A stretch of 64,000 bases of DNA from the NCBI RefSeq assembly GCF_020832325.1, contig NZ_JAFIEU010000007.1, forward strand, positions 50,757-114,756. The letters run 5' to 3'. A program made the position numbers and the translations under genes. Of the stretch, positions 9,501 through 17,079 are shown piece by piece. How positions within the stretch are numbered: position 1 is the first letter of the stretch; every line of letters begins with the position of its first letter. The stretch comes from Lunatimonas sp. (GTDB lineage: Bacteria; Bacteroidota; Bacteroidia; Cytophagales; Cyclobacteriaceae). The notes under the pieces are model-generated. The model worked only from the letters and a program-made list of their open reading frames with translations. It did no database searches and was not told the origin of the DNA.

Positions 9501-10050
9501 GGGATATGAGGAGCTACAGCAGCGGGATAGTCGTATTAACACCCGGTATAACATTAACAAGCAGGTGAACCTGCAGATTCTGGTGAGCAGTGGGCTGCGG
9601 CAAGCGACTTCGGATTTTTTGGACAATCGAAACTATAGGATTTATCAGCGGTCGATTGGGCCGGAGTTGGCCATTCAGCCGTCTTCGTTTTTTAGGTCTT
9701 CCCTGAAGTATAGCGTCACCGACAAGGTAAATGACGCAAATACTGAGATCGATGAACAGGCAACGCTGCACCAGGTAGGCTTGAATGTACGCTATGCGAA
9801 AGCCATCAAAACCACGCTAAACTCCCAATTAAGTTATACCCATATTGTGTACAATGGCATTCCTAACTCTCCCACTGGCTACGAAATGCTGCAGGCACTC
9901 ACCGTGGGGGGCAACTATGTATGGAACATTAACTGGCTTCAGAAAATCGGCGAGGGGTTGCAACTTACGATGGTTTATGAGGGTAGAAATTCCGAGGGTC
10001 TTAATCGCGTAATTCACACCGGTAGAATGCAGGTTAGCGCCTTGTTTTGA
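6574..10050 (+). CDS. Large predicted outer-membrane beta-barrel protein, unknown function
   Basis: A protein of 1158 residues with an N-terminal signal sequence (hydrophobic 7-24, likely cleavage after AIAQ). The rest is rich in alternating aromatic/polar strands typical of outer-membrane barrels (for example YLNYYREKDDRNRP and QLSYTHIVYN), and it ends in a strand with terminal Phe (SALF), the usual barrel-insertion signature. A segment with NLTRGISFGNAQNVFVNSSL and QPEGNTQQIQDFD (about 140-205) is, to my recollection, conserved in uncharacterised Bacteroidota proteins. No TonB plug or Ton box is evident, so I do not call it a TonB-dependent receptor. It follows the kinase by 55 bp; a weak TACTTTAG box (6545-6552) may be its promoter. 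Function unknown. Confidence 0.8.
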   Translation: MRWVRCFFFLCVVQGASGIAAIAQEATCRWVYSVNSAEPFSIDSLSVYDKSILISDADGNNYDFTYDLNSGFLRVDLEEGIIKDSLHICYRAFPYALNYTFRNRSLAEDYDSMAYFRDNRVKASTEFDFREEVFSSDKLNQSGNLTRGISFGNAQNVFVNSSLNLQMDGELAENLQIRASITDQNVPFQPEGNTQQIQDFDNVLIELYNDNFNLSGGDVVLQQRKSQFLRYYKNVQGLQFTTDYQVNDKWKASSQASLAIAKGKFASVQLEIREGVMGPYRIRGPGNERFVIVMANSEKVFLDGKQLQRGFNQDYIIDYNQGEITFTPSVVITQYSRVRVDFEYAERNFSRSILTANHIQQSDKTTFYLNYYREKDDRNRPLFFDLSDADKRLLASVGDDLGLAATPRIDSIAFDPNRILYRKVEEYSEEGELRVYYEYSTDPEQAFFAVSFLETTPGQGDYRRRQQLANGVVYEYVPPQNGVSQGNFTIRSPLPVPNKRQMMTTGVEVKLGKYERAYAEVAFSDTDDNLFSELDNEDNRGFGVKSGLITEKRPVGWLKGYLLDSKLDLEYNSTNFAFIDRLRYIEFDRDWGLTPEALEAAQQERIAVLEAKLEKSRDELISYSLSVRQRGDILSGIQQAARVHQRLGSRMALKSDGFALDSRVGLLQNEWYRYEGELSYRSAILVPGYKLHLDRNRVLHAERDSVVSTAMNFLEHQVFVRTNDTLDYAFFAQASWREDQFPLGGEMVPETRAFTNQYGFQRRMGSHDLKSTFTYRRLEHLMRMLPEESTVMGKLDYLGSLFDSNLRNEISYALGNGRELRREFVFLPVPTGDGTHTWRDDNADGVQQLNEFYLAINPEEKNFIKVFVPTDDYIQAYTTLFNYRLNAKFPDSWRTEKGWKSFLQKFSNTTNWAVEKKITSSDLGSRITPFLGNIPPADLVSARGNLRSSFFFNRSSAKFGADYSIFNSQHKQLLSGGYEELQQRDSRINTRYNINKQVNLQILVSSGLRQATSDFLDNRNYRIYQRSIGPELAIQPSSFFRSSLKYSVTDKVNDANTEIDEQATLHQVGLNVRYAKAIKTTLNSQLSYTHIVYNGIPNSPTGYEMLQALTVGGNYVWNINWLQKIGEGLQLTMVYEGRNSEGLNRVIHTGRMQVSALF

Positions 10051-10074
10051 TGCGAAATAAACCAATAAATCCTG

Positions 10075-10082
10075 TAACTTTG
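10075..10082 (+). promoter_or_regulatory. Bacteroidota -7 promoter box (TAACTTTG)
   Basis: A perfect match to TAnnTTTG upstream of the SDR/ispG pair. The nearest upstream TTTG (10046-10049) gives a rather long spacing of 25, so the -33 element is uncertain. Predicted leader is about 40 nt to ATG 10127. Confidence 0.5.
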
Positions 10083-10126
10083 TTTTTTGTAATTAGTTGT
10101 CATACTAATAATTGAATTACAAACAA

Positions 10127-10831
10127 ATGTCAAAAAGTATATTGGTAACTGGTGGAACCAAAGGCATTGGGAGAGCAATCTTGTATAGGTTTGCTCAGGA
10201 AGGCTTTGATCTGTACACCTGCTCCCGAAGTCAGAAGAACCTGGACGAGTTGTCCGAGCAACTTACATCTCGGTTTCCCGGTATCAAGGTATGTACGTAT
10301 GTAGCAGATTTGGGTCATAAGGAAGAGGCCAAGCAGTTTGCGGCAGCGGTTAGTTCTCAAATAGTACCTGATGTACTGGTGAACAATACGGGAGTGTTTT
10401 TGCCCGGGGCGCTGCACAATGAACCGGAAGGTCATTTTGAAACAACCCTTCAGACCAACCTATTTTCGGCCTATTACATTACCCGGGCGTTTGTCGAAGG
10501 ATTTATTCGCCGAAAAGCGGGGCATATTTTTTCAATAGGTTCTATCGCTGGATTAACGGCCTATCCGAACGGCGGTAGTTATGCCGTATCCAAGTGGGCG
10601 ATGTTGGGATTTACCAAATGCCTGCGGCAGGAGCTGCTTCCTCATGGTATTCGGGTAACCTCCGTGTTGCCAGGGGCAACTCTGACCGCAAGCTGGGAAG
10701 GGGTAGATCTTCCGCCCGATCGCTTTATGAAACCCGAGGACGTGGCTGAAACGGTTTGGTCTGCTTATAACCTTTCGCCTCAGTCTGTTGTTGAAGAAAT
10801 TGTAATCCGTCCCCAGTTAGGAGATATTTGA
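10127..10831 (+). CDS. Short-chain dehydrogenase/reductase (SDR)
   Basis: Classical SDR oxidoreductase of 234 residues with a Rossmann fold. The N-terminal dinucleotide motif is VTGGTKGIGRA, the structural motif is VNNTGV, and the catalytic elements are Ser in FSIGSIAG and Tyr/Lys in YAVSK. Substrate cannot be told from sequence. ATG 10127 is chosen because the motif then begins at the usual distance; an in-frame TTG at 10112 would add five residues. The stop overlaps the ispG region (TGA at 10829-10831, ispG ATG at 10834), so the two form an operon behind the -7 box at 10075. Confidence 0.88.
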   Translation: MSKSILVTGGTKGIGRAILYRFAQEGFDLYTCSRSQKNLDELSEQLTSRFPGIKVCTYVADLGHKEEAKQFAAAVSSQIVPDVLVNNTGVFLPGALHNEPEGHFETTLQTNLFSAYYITRAFVEGFIRRKAGHIFSIGSIAGLTAYPNGGSYAVSKWAMLGFTKCLRQELLPHGIRVTSVLPGATLTASWEGVDLPPDRFMKPEDVAETVWSAYNLSPQSVVEEIVIRPQLGDI

Positions 10832-10833
10832 AT

Positions 10834-12822
10834 ATGGAAATCAAGACGCTATCAGAGAAAATCAATTACTGCAATAGCCTTACCGAATATTCCCGGCGAA
10901 AGACCATTCCGGTGAGAATTGGAGATGTTTGGGTGGGAGGTGACAATCCCATTGTTGTGCAGTCTATGACTACGGTGGATACGATGGACACAGAAGGTTC
11001 TGTGCAGCAGGCTATTCGGATGATCGAGAGCGGGTGTCAATTGGTGAGGATTACCGCACCAAGCATCAAGGAGGCAGAAAATCTCCGGTCTATCAAAAAT
11101 AGACTCCGGGAGAGGGGGTATACCACGCCGCTTGTGGCGGACATTCACTTCACGCCAAATGCTGCGGAAGTTGCAGCAGGTATTGTGGAGAAGGTGCGCA
11201 TTAACCCTGGAAATTACGCGGATAAAAAGAAGTTTGAGGTTATTTCATACACCGACGAATCCTATCAGGCGGAGCTTGAGCGCATTCGTGAGCGCTTCCT
11301 TCCCTTGGTGAAGATTTGCAAGGAATACGGAACAGCCATGCGTATAGGAACCAATCATGGTTCGCTTTCCGATCGTATCATGAGTCGCTATGGCGATACA
11401 CCTCTAGGCATGGTGGAGTCTGCATTGGAATTTTTACGGATATGCGAGGATGAAAATTACCACGATATCGTTATCTCGATGAAATCCTCCAACACGCAGG
11501 TGATGGTACAGGCTTATCGGCTGTTGGTACAGAAGTTAGATGAAGGAGGGTTTAAACCGTACCCGCTTCACTTGGGCGTTACGGAGGCTGGCGAAGCCGA
11601 GGATGGACGGATTAAGTCTGCCGTAGGTATTGGGACCCTTCTTGAGGATGGTCTCGGAGATACGGTTCGGGTTTCCCTGACCGAGGATCCAGAGTTTGAG
11701 GCGCCGGTAGTAAAAACCTTAATCGCTCGATACGAGGAAAGGCAGTCCCATGCCCCTATTGGGCCGATTGCGGATTATCCCATAGATCCCTTTGTCCATA
11801 ATCGTCGGGAGACCGTCGAAGTCGCAAATTTTGGCGGGGGTAACGTGCCCCGTGTCATTACAGATCTTTCCAGGATTCCTTCGATCACCGCAAAGGAACT
11901 GAAGCAAGTGGGTCATTTTTACCTCCCCGAGCTGGACAAGTGGAAAATGAACGATCAAGGGGCTGACTATGTGTATACGGGCAAAAACCCCATATCCTTT
12001 ATGCTGCCAAACGGACTCAAAGAAGTTCAGGATGTTGAAGTTTGGGAAAAACAGGAAGATAAGGTGAATAAATTTCCGGCGTTTACATGGGAAGAGTATG
12101 TAGGCGCCAGCCGACGGCACGATACACTCAATTTTCTTTGGCTGCAGGACAATCAGGTAGAAAAGGCAATCCCTTACTTGAAAGATTGCCGCGAGGTGGT
12201 AGTGGTATTGAGCACGGACAATCTACATCAGATGGCAGCTTTGAGGAGAGCATTTGTGCTTCTCATGCAGCAAGGGGTATCTGTGCCGGTGGTGGTCAAA
12301 GTGGCTTACGGCGCCGTAGACCAAGACCAACAAATGCTATTCCCTGCTACCGATGTGGGAGGTTTGCTGATTGACGGTCTGGGTGACGGAATACTCATGG
12401 GATTGGACCATTCGATATGGTCGGATAGGGAATCTGGACTAAACCAAGTGAAGCTGCATAATACCATCAGCTTTGGTGTGCTACAAGCCGCAAGGACCCG
12501 CATGTCCAAAACAGAATACATTAGCTGCCCCTCCTGTGGGCGTACGCTTTTTGATTTGCAGGAAACTACTGCGATGATACGAAAGCGTACAGACCACCTT
12601 AAGGGCGTGAAAATAGGGATAATGGGTTGCATTGTAAATGGTCCCGGAGAGATGGCAGATGCAGACTATGGCTATGTGGGCTCGGGTAAGGGGAAAATCA
12701 CCCTGTACAAAGGCAAAGAAGTAGTGAAGCGGTCGGTTCCATCCAAAAAGGCAGTGGATGAGCTGATAGAAATTATTCGGAAAGACGGACAATGGATAGA
12801 ACCTGAGTCTGTGGATTCCTAA
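10834..12822 (+). CDS. ispG: 4-hydroxy-3-methylbut-2-en-1-yl diphosphate synthase (long form)
   Basis: [4Fe-4S] enzyme of the non-mevalonate (MEP) isoprenoid pathway. It reductively opens methylerythritol cyclodiphosphate to HMBPP. The N-terminal TIM-barrel carries the family signature VQSMTTVDTMDTEGS, and the C-terminal cluster domain has the cysteines in SCPSCGRTLFDL and IMGCIVNGPGEMADAD. At 662 residues it is the long type with an extra middle domain (roughly residues 290-550), normal in Bacteroidota, Chlamydiae and plants, so it is not a fusion artefact. ATG 10834 is preferred; an in-frame TTG at 10828 would overlap the SDR stop. It shows that isoprenoids here come from the MEP route. Confidence 0.97.
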   Translation: MEIKTLSEKINYCNSLTEYSRRKTIPVRIGDVWVGGDNPIVVQSMTTVDTMDTEGSVQQAIRMIESGCQLVRITAPSIKEAENLRSIKNRLRERGYTTPLVADIHFTPNAAEVAAGIVEKVRINPGNYADKKKFEVISYTDESYQAELERIRERFLPLVKICKEYGTAMRIGTNHGSLSDRIMSRYGDTPLGMVESALEFLRICEDENYHDIVISMKSSNTQVMVQAYRLLVQKLDEGGFKPYPLHLGVTEAGEAEDGRIKSAVGIGTLLEDGLGDTVRVSLTEDPEFEAPVVKTLIARYEERQSHAPIGPIADYPIDPFVHNRRETVEVANFGGGNVPRVITDLSRIPSITAKELKQVGHFYLPELDKWKMNDQGADYVYTGKNPISFMLPNGLKEVQDVEVWEKQEDKVNKFPAFTWEEYVGASRRHDTLNFLWLQDNQVEKAIPYLKDCREVVVVLSTDNLHQMAALRRAFVLLMQQGVSVPVVVKVAYGAVDQDQQMLFPATDVGGLLIDGLGDGILMGLDHSIWSDRESGLNQVKLHNTISFGVLQAARTRMSKTEYISCPSCGRTLFDLQETTAMIRKRTDHLKGVKIGIMGCIVNGPGEMADADYGYVGSGKGKITLYKGKEVVKRSVPSKKAVDELIEIIRKDGQWIEPESVDS

Positions 12823-12844
12823 ATACATCAAGAACAGAAACGAT

Positions 12845-13036
12845 ATGGCAAACAAGCGAGTAAAAGAGTTTTTCCAGTTAGGAGATGTGGGGAATTATTT
12901 TTTTCGTGTCTTCAAGAAATCCGACCCGGATAGCCGGCCAAACTTCAATTTGCGTATGATGCACGGCATCAACAAAATATCCATATTGATGTTTCTGGCG
13001 GCGCTGATTGTGTGGATTGTAAAGCGATTGGCCTAA
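12845..13036 (+). CDS. Small membrane protein, DUF6728-like
   Basis: A 63-residue protein: an amphipathic, basic N-terminal half (KRVKEFFQLGDVGNYFFRVFKK), then NFNLRMMHGINKIS and one C-terminal helix (about 43-60) ending in KRLA. From memory it matches the short Bacteroidota family DUF6728, whose hallmark is the MHGINKISI segment before a single helix; no function is known to me. It lies 22 bp after ispG and 12 bp before the YjbR-like gene, so it is likely in the same transcript. Confidence 0.75.
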   Translation: MANKRVKEFFQLGDVGNYFFRVFKKSDPDSRPNFNLRMMHGINKISILMFLAALIVWIVKRLA

Positions 13037-13048
13037 AACACCGGGAAA

Positions 13049-13399
13049 GTGGACATTCAAGCGTTTCGTAGCTATTGCCTGGCAAAACCAGGTGCCACGG
13101 AGGATACCCCCTTTGATGAGGACACCCTGTGTTTTAGGGTCGGGGGGAAGATTTTCGCGATCATTGACATCGAGCAGTTTCAAAGCGTGAATCTCAAATG
13201 TTTACCCGAACAGGCAGAAGAAATCAGGGCGGAGCACCCTTCTGTTTCGCCCGGGTACCACATGAACAAAAAACACTGGAACACGGTGCCTTTTGATGGC
13301 ACTGTAAAGGATAGCGATATTTTTACTTGGGTGGATCATTCCTACGGGTTGGTATTCGGTAGTTTGCCGAAGAAAATTCAGGCCACACTAGCAAAATGA
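13049..13399 (+). CDS. MmcQ/YjbR family protein
   Basis: A 116-residue protein with the CyaY-like fold family MmcQ/YjbR (often annotated as DNA-binding). Visible family features are the N-terminal helix followed by PGATEDTPFDEDTLCFRVGGKIFAI, the conserved SPGYHMNKKHWNTV segment and the C-terminal VDHSYGLVFGSLPKK. The start is GTG 13049; no ATG lies near the conserved N-terminus. Its stop overlaps the start of the ABC ATPase by four bases (ATGA at 13396-13399), so translation is probably coupled. The cellular role is not established for the family. Confidence 0.85.
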   Translation: MDIQAFRSYCLAKPGATEDTPFDEDTLCFRVGGKIFAIIDIEQFQSVNLKCLPEQAEEIRAEHPSVSPGYHMNKKHWNTVPFDGTVKDSDIFTWVDHSYGLVFGSLPKKIQATLAK

Positions 13400-14361
13400 G
13401 TTTTTTACGTCTAAGAAATATCAGCAAACGTTTTGATGGCGATACGTTGGCGCTAAATGGACTCACGTTGGAGTTACCCAAGGGGCAATTGTTGGGATTG
13501 ATCGGTGAAAGCGGATCCGGTAAAAGTACCCTTCTTCGCGTAGCTGCGGGGCTTGAAACACAAGACACCGGGGAGGTGTTTTTAGGAGATATGGCCATCT
13601 TGAATCCTTCGCAAAAACTTGTAGCCGGATACGATCAGATACAGCTCGTTCATCAGCAATTCAACCTTTATCCTCACTCCACGGTGGAGGAAAACATCCG
13701 ACGCCCCTTGCTCCTGTATGACAAGTCGTATGCTCAGGATCGCACCGAATACCTTTTGGAAGCATTTTCGCTTGGCAGTATGCGCAAGCGTTTGCCTAGA
13801 GAACTCTCCGGTGGACAGCAACAAAAGGTGGCGATTGCCAAAGCATTGAGCGTAGAACCGGAGGTATTGCTATTCGACGAGCCTTTTAGTCATTTGGACC
13901 CGCTGCAAAAACGGCAGTTGTTGGAGGAAGTCAGGGATGCATTGAATGAGTTGCAGATCACTGGGATTTGGGTTACGCACGACCTCAACGATGCCTTAAT
14001 GCTCACCTCGCAGGTTGGCGTGTTGCATACAGGTACCTTGGTGCAGTACGGAGCAGCGGAAGAATTGTTAAAACAACCCCAAAGCCGGTATGTAGCAGAG
14101 CTTTTCAGCCCCTTGAACCCCCTTCCGGGAAGTCAGGACCTTTTTTTGAGGCCTATGGCCATTCACTTCTCGCAGGCGTCTGAAGGGATCAAGGGCAGGG
14201 TTAAGAGCTGCCGTTTTTTACCTTTTTTCAATCAATTAACCGTTTCGTTGGAGGATGTTGCGCTGGACTGGACAGTTTTTGACAACGGGAGGGGTTTTCG
14301 CGAGGGAGATCAGGTATATTTAAAATTTAGCGGAGAGGATGTTATGTCCTTGCCAAAATAG
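13396..14361 (+). CDS. ABC transporter ATP-binding protein (orphan)
   Basis: A 321-residue ABC ATPase. Walker A is GESGSGKST (37-45), the signature is LSGGQQQKVAIAKAL, Walker B with catalytic Glu is VLLFDEPFSHLD, and the switch His is in WVTHDLNDA. The C-terminal 100 residues form a regulatory extension resembling the TOBE-type domains of ferric-iron, polyamine and molybdate importers. No permease or binding protein is nearby, so the substrate is unknown and it must work with components encoded elsewhere. Coupling to the YjbR gene through a four-base overlap is the only local context. Confidence 0.88.
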   Translation: MSFLRLRNISKRFDGDTLALNGLTLELPKGQLLGLIGESGSGKSTLLRVAAGLETQDTGEVFLGDMAILNPSQKLVAGYDQIQLVHQQFNLYPHSTVEENIRRPLLLYDKSYAQDRTEYLLEAFSLGSMRKRLPRELSGGQQQKVAIAKALSVEPEVLLFDEPFSHLDPLQKRQLLEEVRDALNELQITGIWVTHDLNDALMLTSQVGVLHTGTLVQYGAAEELLKQPQSRYVAELFSPLNPLPGSQDLFLRPMAIHFSQASEGIKGRVKSCRFLPFFNQLTVSLEDVALDWTVFDNGRGFREGDQVYLKFSGEDVMSLPK

Positions 14362-14373
14362 CTTTCAATTCGT

Positions 14374-14871
14374 TTACTCCACGAAACCATTTTGAGCTTC
14401 CTCTTCGGTCGCTTCCCGCACCCGGTAGACTTCTCCGTCAAAGTGTAGGTTCATTCCAACTAAGGGATGGTTGAAGTCCAACAGCAATTCCTCGCCCATG
14501 TCTTTGATGATTTTTGCCTGCATGGGGTAGCCGTCTTCGTCGATCAGCGGCAGGAAGTTGCCTTCTTCCAGCATATCCGGTTGAAACCCTTTTTCACCAG
14601 TAAATTGCGCCTTTGGTACAGCAAGGATCAACTCTTCGTCTGCATATCCATAAGCCTCTTCGATCGATAAGGTAAAATTGAATGTATTGCCTTCTGCTTT
14701 GTCTTCCAATAGCCGTTCGAATTTCTCCGGAAGCCCACTGTTTCCAAACACAAAATAAAAAGGGTCTTCTTGGTCCCGCACTTCTACGGAGAAAGGGATG
14801 GAATCCTCTGCTTCGTTGGTGACTTTTAGTTCGTAGGTCAAGCCTACCACGGTATTTTCTGCTATTTTCAT
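14374..14871 (-). CDS. FKBP-type peptidyl-prolyl isomerase (SlyD-like)
   Basis: A 165-residue peptidyl-prolyl cis-trans isomerase of the SlyD/FkpB group. The isomerase core is interrupted by the insert-in-flap chaperone domain, and the family hallmark LDFNHPLVGMNL lies near residues 130-141. The metal-binding His-rich tail of E. coli SlyD is absent; the tail is acidic (ATEEEAQNGFVE). It probably acts as a folding helper in the cytoplasm, as no signal peptide is visible. It converges with the ABC ATPase, with a 12-bp gap between stops. Confidence 0.9.
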   Translation of the reverse strand: MKIAENTVVGLTYELKVTNEAEDSIPFSVEVRDQEDPFYFVFGNSGLPEKFERLLEDKAEGNTFNFTLSIEEAYGYADEELILAVPKAQFTGEKGFQPDMLEEGNFLPLIDEDGYPMQAKIIKDMGEELLLDFNHPLVGMNLHFDGEVYRVREATEEEAQNGFVE

Positions 14872-15018
14872 TTTGATTTTTTTTTTCGGCTGTAAAGGTA
14901 AGGGGATTTGATAGAGAATAAAAATCGGGCTGTAGAATGGGATTCTCCGGTAATAACAGGTCTTCAGTTTTACCGAGGAGGTACAGGTTGATGGTGCCTA
15001 CGTTTATAGGTGTATTGG

Positions 15019-15047
15019 TTGGTTTCAGAATAATATTTCTATATTTG
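15019..15047 (+). promoter_or_regulatory. Promoter for the T9SS cargo gene (TTG-N18-TATATTTG)
   Basis: TTG 15019-15021 and TATATTTG 15040-15047 are spaced 18 bp apart, which matches the Bacteroidota primary-sigma consensus. This predicts an AT-rich leader of about 57 nt before ATG 15108. The rest of the 236-bp gap 14872-15107 shows no gene. Confidence 0.65.
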
Positions 15048-15107
15048 TTATAATATTCGAGAAATAAAATTCAATATCACCTAGAATAAAATTTTATTCC
15101 GATAAAA

Positions 15108-16718
15108 ATGTATCGTACAGTCAAAATATTGTTGTTTGTAATTTTACTGTTTGCGATAAAAGAGGAAGCTTTTAGTCAAAATCAACCTCATTTGCGTGAT
15201 TTGAGATCCTGCGAAAATAGGAGTTGTTCATCTAGCAACTACACCATTGAAGCGGTATTTTTAAGTGATATCAATGGCACACCAATCACGAACTCTCTCT
15301 TGACTTGTGAACCGGGCGTTGAGCAAGTGACCTACATCACATTTAAATACCGTACGAGCACTAATAGCAATGTGAATAATGCTCGCCTGTTTGCAGACTT
15401 GAAGGTCGGGGATCAGACTTCTTTTCTAAATTATTTTTTTGGGCCTATTCCTGTAGCGACTGATGTGTCAAGGTTTATCACATTAGCTAGCTTTCCTTTG
15501 ACTTGGACCTGTGGTGTTGAGGTAAGTCTATTAAATCCAATGATGGCTTGGACAACAAGTGGTTCGGATAGATCGACGTCTTATGAATGTAACAATTATC
15601 CAAGCGCCCAGTGCCAGTTCCAATCAGCCATTGTCGTGGATGCGCCTTTAGCAGTTCAGTTTGAATATGAATATGATTGCCCCCTAGATGGTGCAACGAG
15701 CGTACGTTTTGTAAGTACGGCAAATGGCGGAAGAGAGCCATTTATTTATAGCTGGACTTTTACAAATGCTAGCATCGTAACCTCCAACCAACCAAATCCA
15801 ATAGTAGATTTTTTTCAACGGGGCACCGCACAACTGACTTTACAGGATGCGAATGGTACCACGAACACATATTATGTTGATCTACCCATTCCGGAGGCCT
15901 TGATTATATCAGAATCTACCAATGTGATAAATTCGACAAATGAAGAGAATCCGGATGGAGGGATTGAATTAGTACTGGAGAACATTGGCAGCTTCAGCTA
16001 CGCATGGTCCGGACCGGATGATTTTTTTGCAGATGAACCGGCAATTTATGGGCTAAAGGACGGTGTCTATACCGTTACAGTAACCGATGAATACGAGTGT
16101 ACATTTGTCTACGAGTTTCAGCTACCAGCCTTTGTAGCATTGCCCCTGTCAATAGATTTCGTGAAATTGAACTATGACGAATCCGCGGGTGGGGTCACTA
16201 TGGGCTGGAACGTGTTGGATGGCAACCGGGAGTATACGTATCAAATAGAGCGTTCTTTTGGGGGAATACACGATTTTTCCGTAGTTGGGCACATAGCGTC
16301 AAATTCGGGGGGAAGTGTTGACGGATCTTATCAGTTTGTAGATAGCGCGCAGCATGCTAGGGACGGCAGGTATTACTATCGAATCAAAGTAGTATCGGTA
16401 GATGGTACCAAGCCTGTTTATATCAGTGAAATCCGAATGGTGCAGGTGTCCTCGAAGATAGGAACTGAAACTTGGGATCTTTATCCCAATCCAGTGAATG
16501 GAACAAATCTTTACCTGCTATATAGAGGAGGGCAGCTTGGTGACGATCGAAAAGCCAAGATTAAAGTCTATTCTCCTTCCTCGGGAATCCTGTTGCTACT
16601 GGAGGGCGAAATTGGACTAATTGACTTAAGCAATTCTCTTTCCAAGATGCCCAAGGGGCTGTTTTTTGTTGAGGTGCAATATGGAGGGAAAAGTGAAGTG
16701 TTCAAAGTAATTCGTTGA
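15108..16718 (+). CDS. Secreted protein with T9SS type A sorting domain
   Basis: A 536-residue exported protein: signal peptide (hydrophobic 5-17, probable cleavage after AFSQ), a Cys-containing N-terminal region, two beta-sandwich or PKD/SprB-like segments (PFIYSWTFTNAS about 205-216, and SYAWSGPDDFFADEP with GLKDGVYTVTVTDEYEC about 295-335), a fibronectin-like segment (about 345-440), and a C-terminal domain beginning LYPNPVNGTNLYLLY that ends in KGLFFVEVQYGG and VFKVIR. The last domain is the type A signal for secretion and surface attachment by the type IX system. Adhesion is plausible from the domain style, but no enzymatic motif is seen. It is flanked by a good promoter and converges with the 16721 gene. 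Confidence 0.85.
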   Translation: MYRTVKILLFVILLFAIKEEAFSQNQPHLRDLRSCENRSCSSSNYTIEAVFLSDINGTPITNSLLTCEPGVEQVTYITFKYRTSTNSNVNNARLFADLKVGDQTSFLNYFFGPIPVATDVSRFITLASFPLTWTCGVEVSLLNPMMAWTTSGSDRSTSYECNNYPSAQCQFQSAIVVDAPLAVQFEYEYDCPLDGATSVRFVSTANGGREPFIYSWTFTNASIVTSNQPNPIVDFFQRGTAQLTLQDANGTTNTYYVDLPIPEALIISESTNVINSTNEENPDGGIELVLENIGSFSYAWSGPDDFFADEPAIYGLKDGVYTVTVTDEYECTFVYEFQLPAFVALPLSIDFVKLNYDESAGGVTMGWNVLDGNREYTYQIERSFGGIHDFSVVGHIASNSGGSVDGSYQFVDSAQHARDGRYYYRIKVVSVDGTKPVYISEIRMVQVSSKIGTETWDLYPNPVNGTNLYLLYRGGQLGDDRKAKIKVYSPSSGILLLLEGEIGLIDLSNSLSKMPKGLFFVEVQYGGKSEVFKVIR

Positions 16719-16720
16719 CC

Positions 16721-17029
16721 CTACACTGCTCCAGCCAATAAGCGAACCCAAATCATCAACAAGCAAATAACCAAAACAAAAAACACCTCTCGATGCTTGG
16801 ATAGGAGGCTGAAATAGGCAGCACCTACCGCCAACATAGCAAACACCAAACCAAAAGCCAAAGTAGCCATGGGGGAAAGAACCGGCTCGGTTCCATGAAA
16901 CTGCATGATTCCCTCAGGAATGGGTTGTTCTTTACCCTGAATAAATTCAAAGTACACTTTCAGGTGGGCATACGCCAATACGATACTGGTAAGGAGTGCT
17001 GCAAATGCAATGAACCAGCGGTTTGCCAT
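16721..17029 (-). CDS. Small three-helix membrane protein, unknown
   Basis: Predicted integral membrane protein of 102 residues starting MANRWFIAF, with helices near 6-22, 42-65 and 75-97. The first loop holds KVYFEFIQGKEQPIPEGIMQFHG. I do not recognise a named family. The start is set at ATG 17029 because the in-frame ATG at 17068 would put the N-terminus inside the leuS terminator hairpin (17043-17075). It is probably transcribed by read-through from leuS or from its own unseen promoter. Confidence 0.7.
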   Translation of the reverse strand: MANRWFIAFAALLTSIVLAYAHLKVYFEFIQGKEQPIPEGIMQFHGTEPVLSPMATLAFGLVFAMLAVGAAYFSLLSKHREVFFVLVICLLMIWVRLLAGAV

Positions 17030-17042
17030 GGTAATGAGGGTT

Positions 17043-17075
17043 AAAAAAAGGCTTGGAGTTGGATCCAAGCCTTTT
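17043..17075 (-). terminator. Rho-independent terminator of leuS
   Basis: On the minus strand GGCTTGGA (17071-17064) pairs with TCCAAGCC (17057-17050) across six bases and is followed by seven T. The stem begins nine bases after the leuS stop codon. Confidence 0.8.
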
Positions 17076-17079
17076 GGTA

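Noticed and set aside
6574..10050. TonB-dependent receptor or SprA
   Set aside because: No Ton box or plug domain is visible and the length is less than half that of SprA; only barrel-like features are supported.
10834..12822. IspG as a frameshifted or fused gene because of its 662 residues
   Set aside because: The long form with an extra middle domain is normal in Bacteroidota and the frame is intact to the C-terminal cysteines.
17030..17068. N-terminal extension of the three-helix protein
   Set aside because: It coincides with the leuS terminator hairpin.
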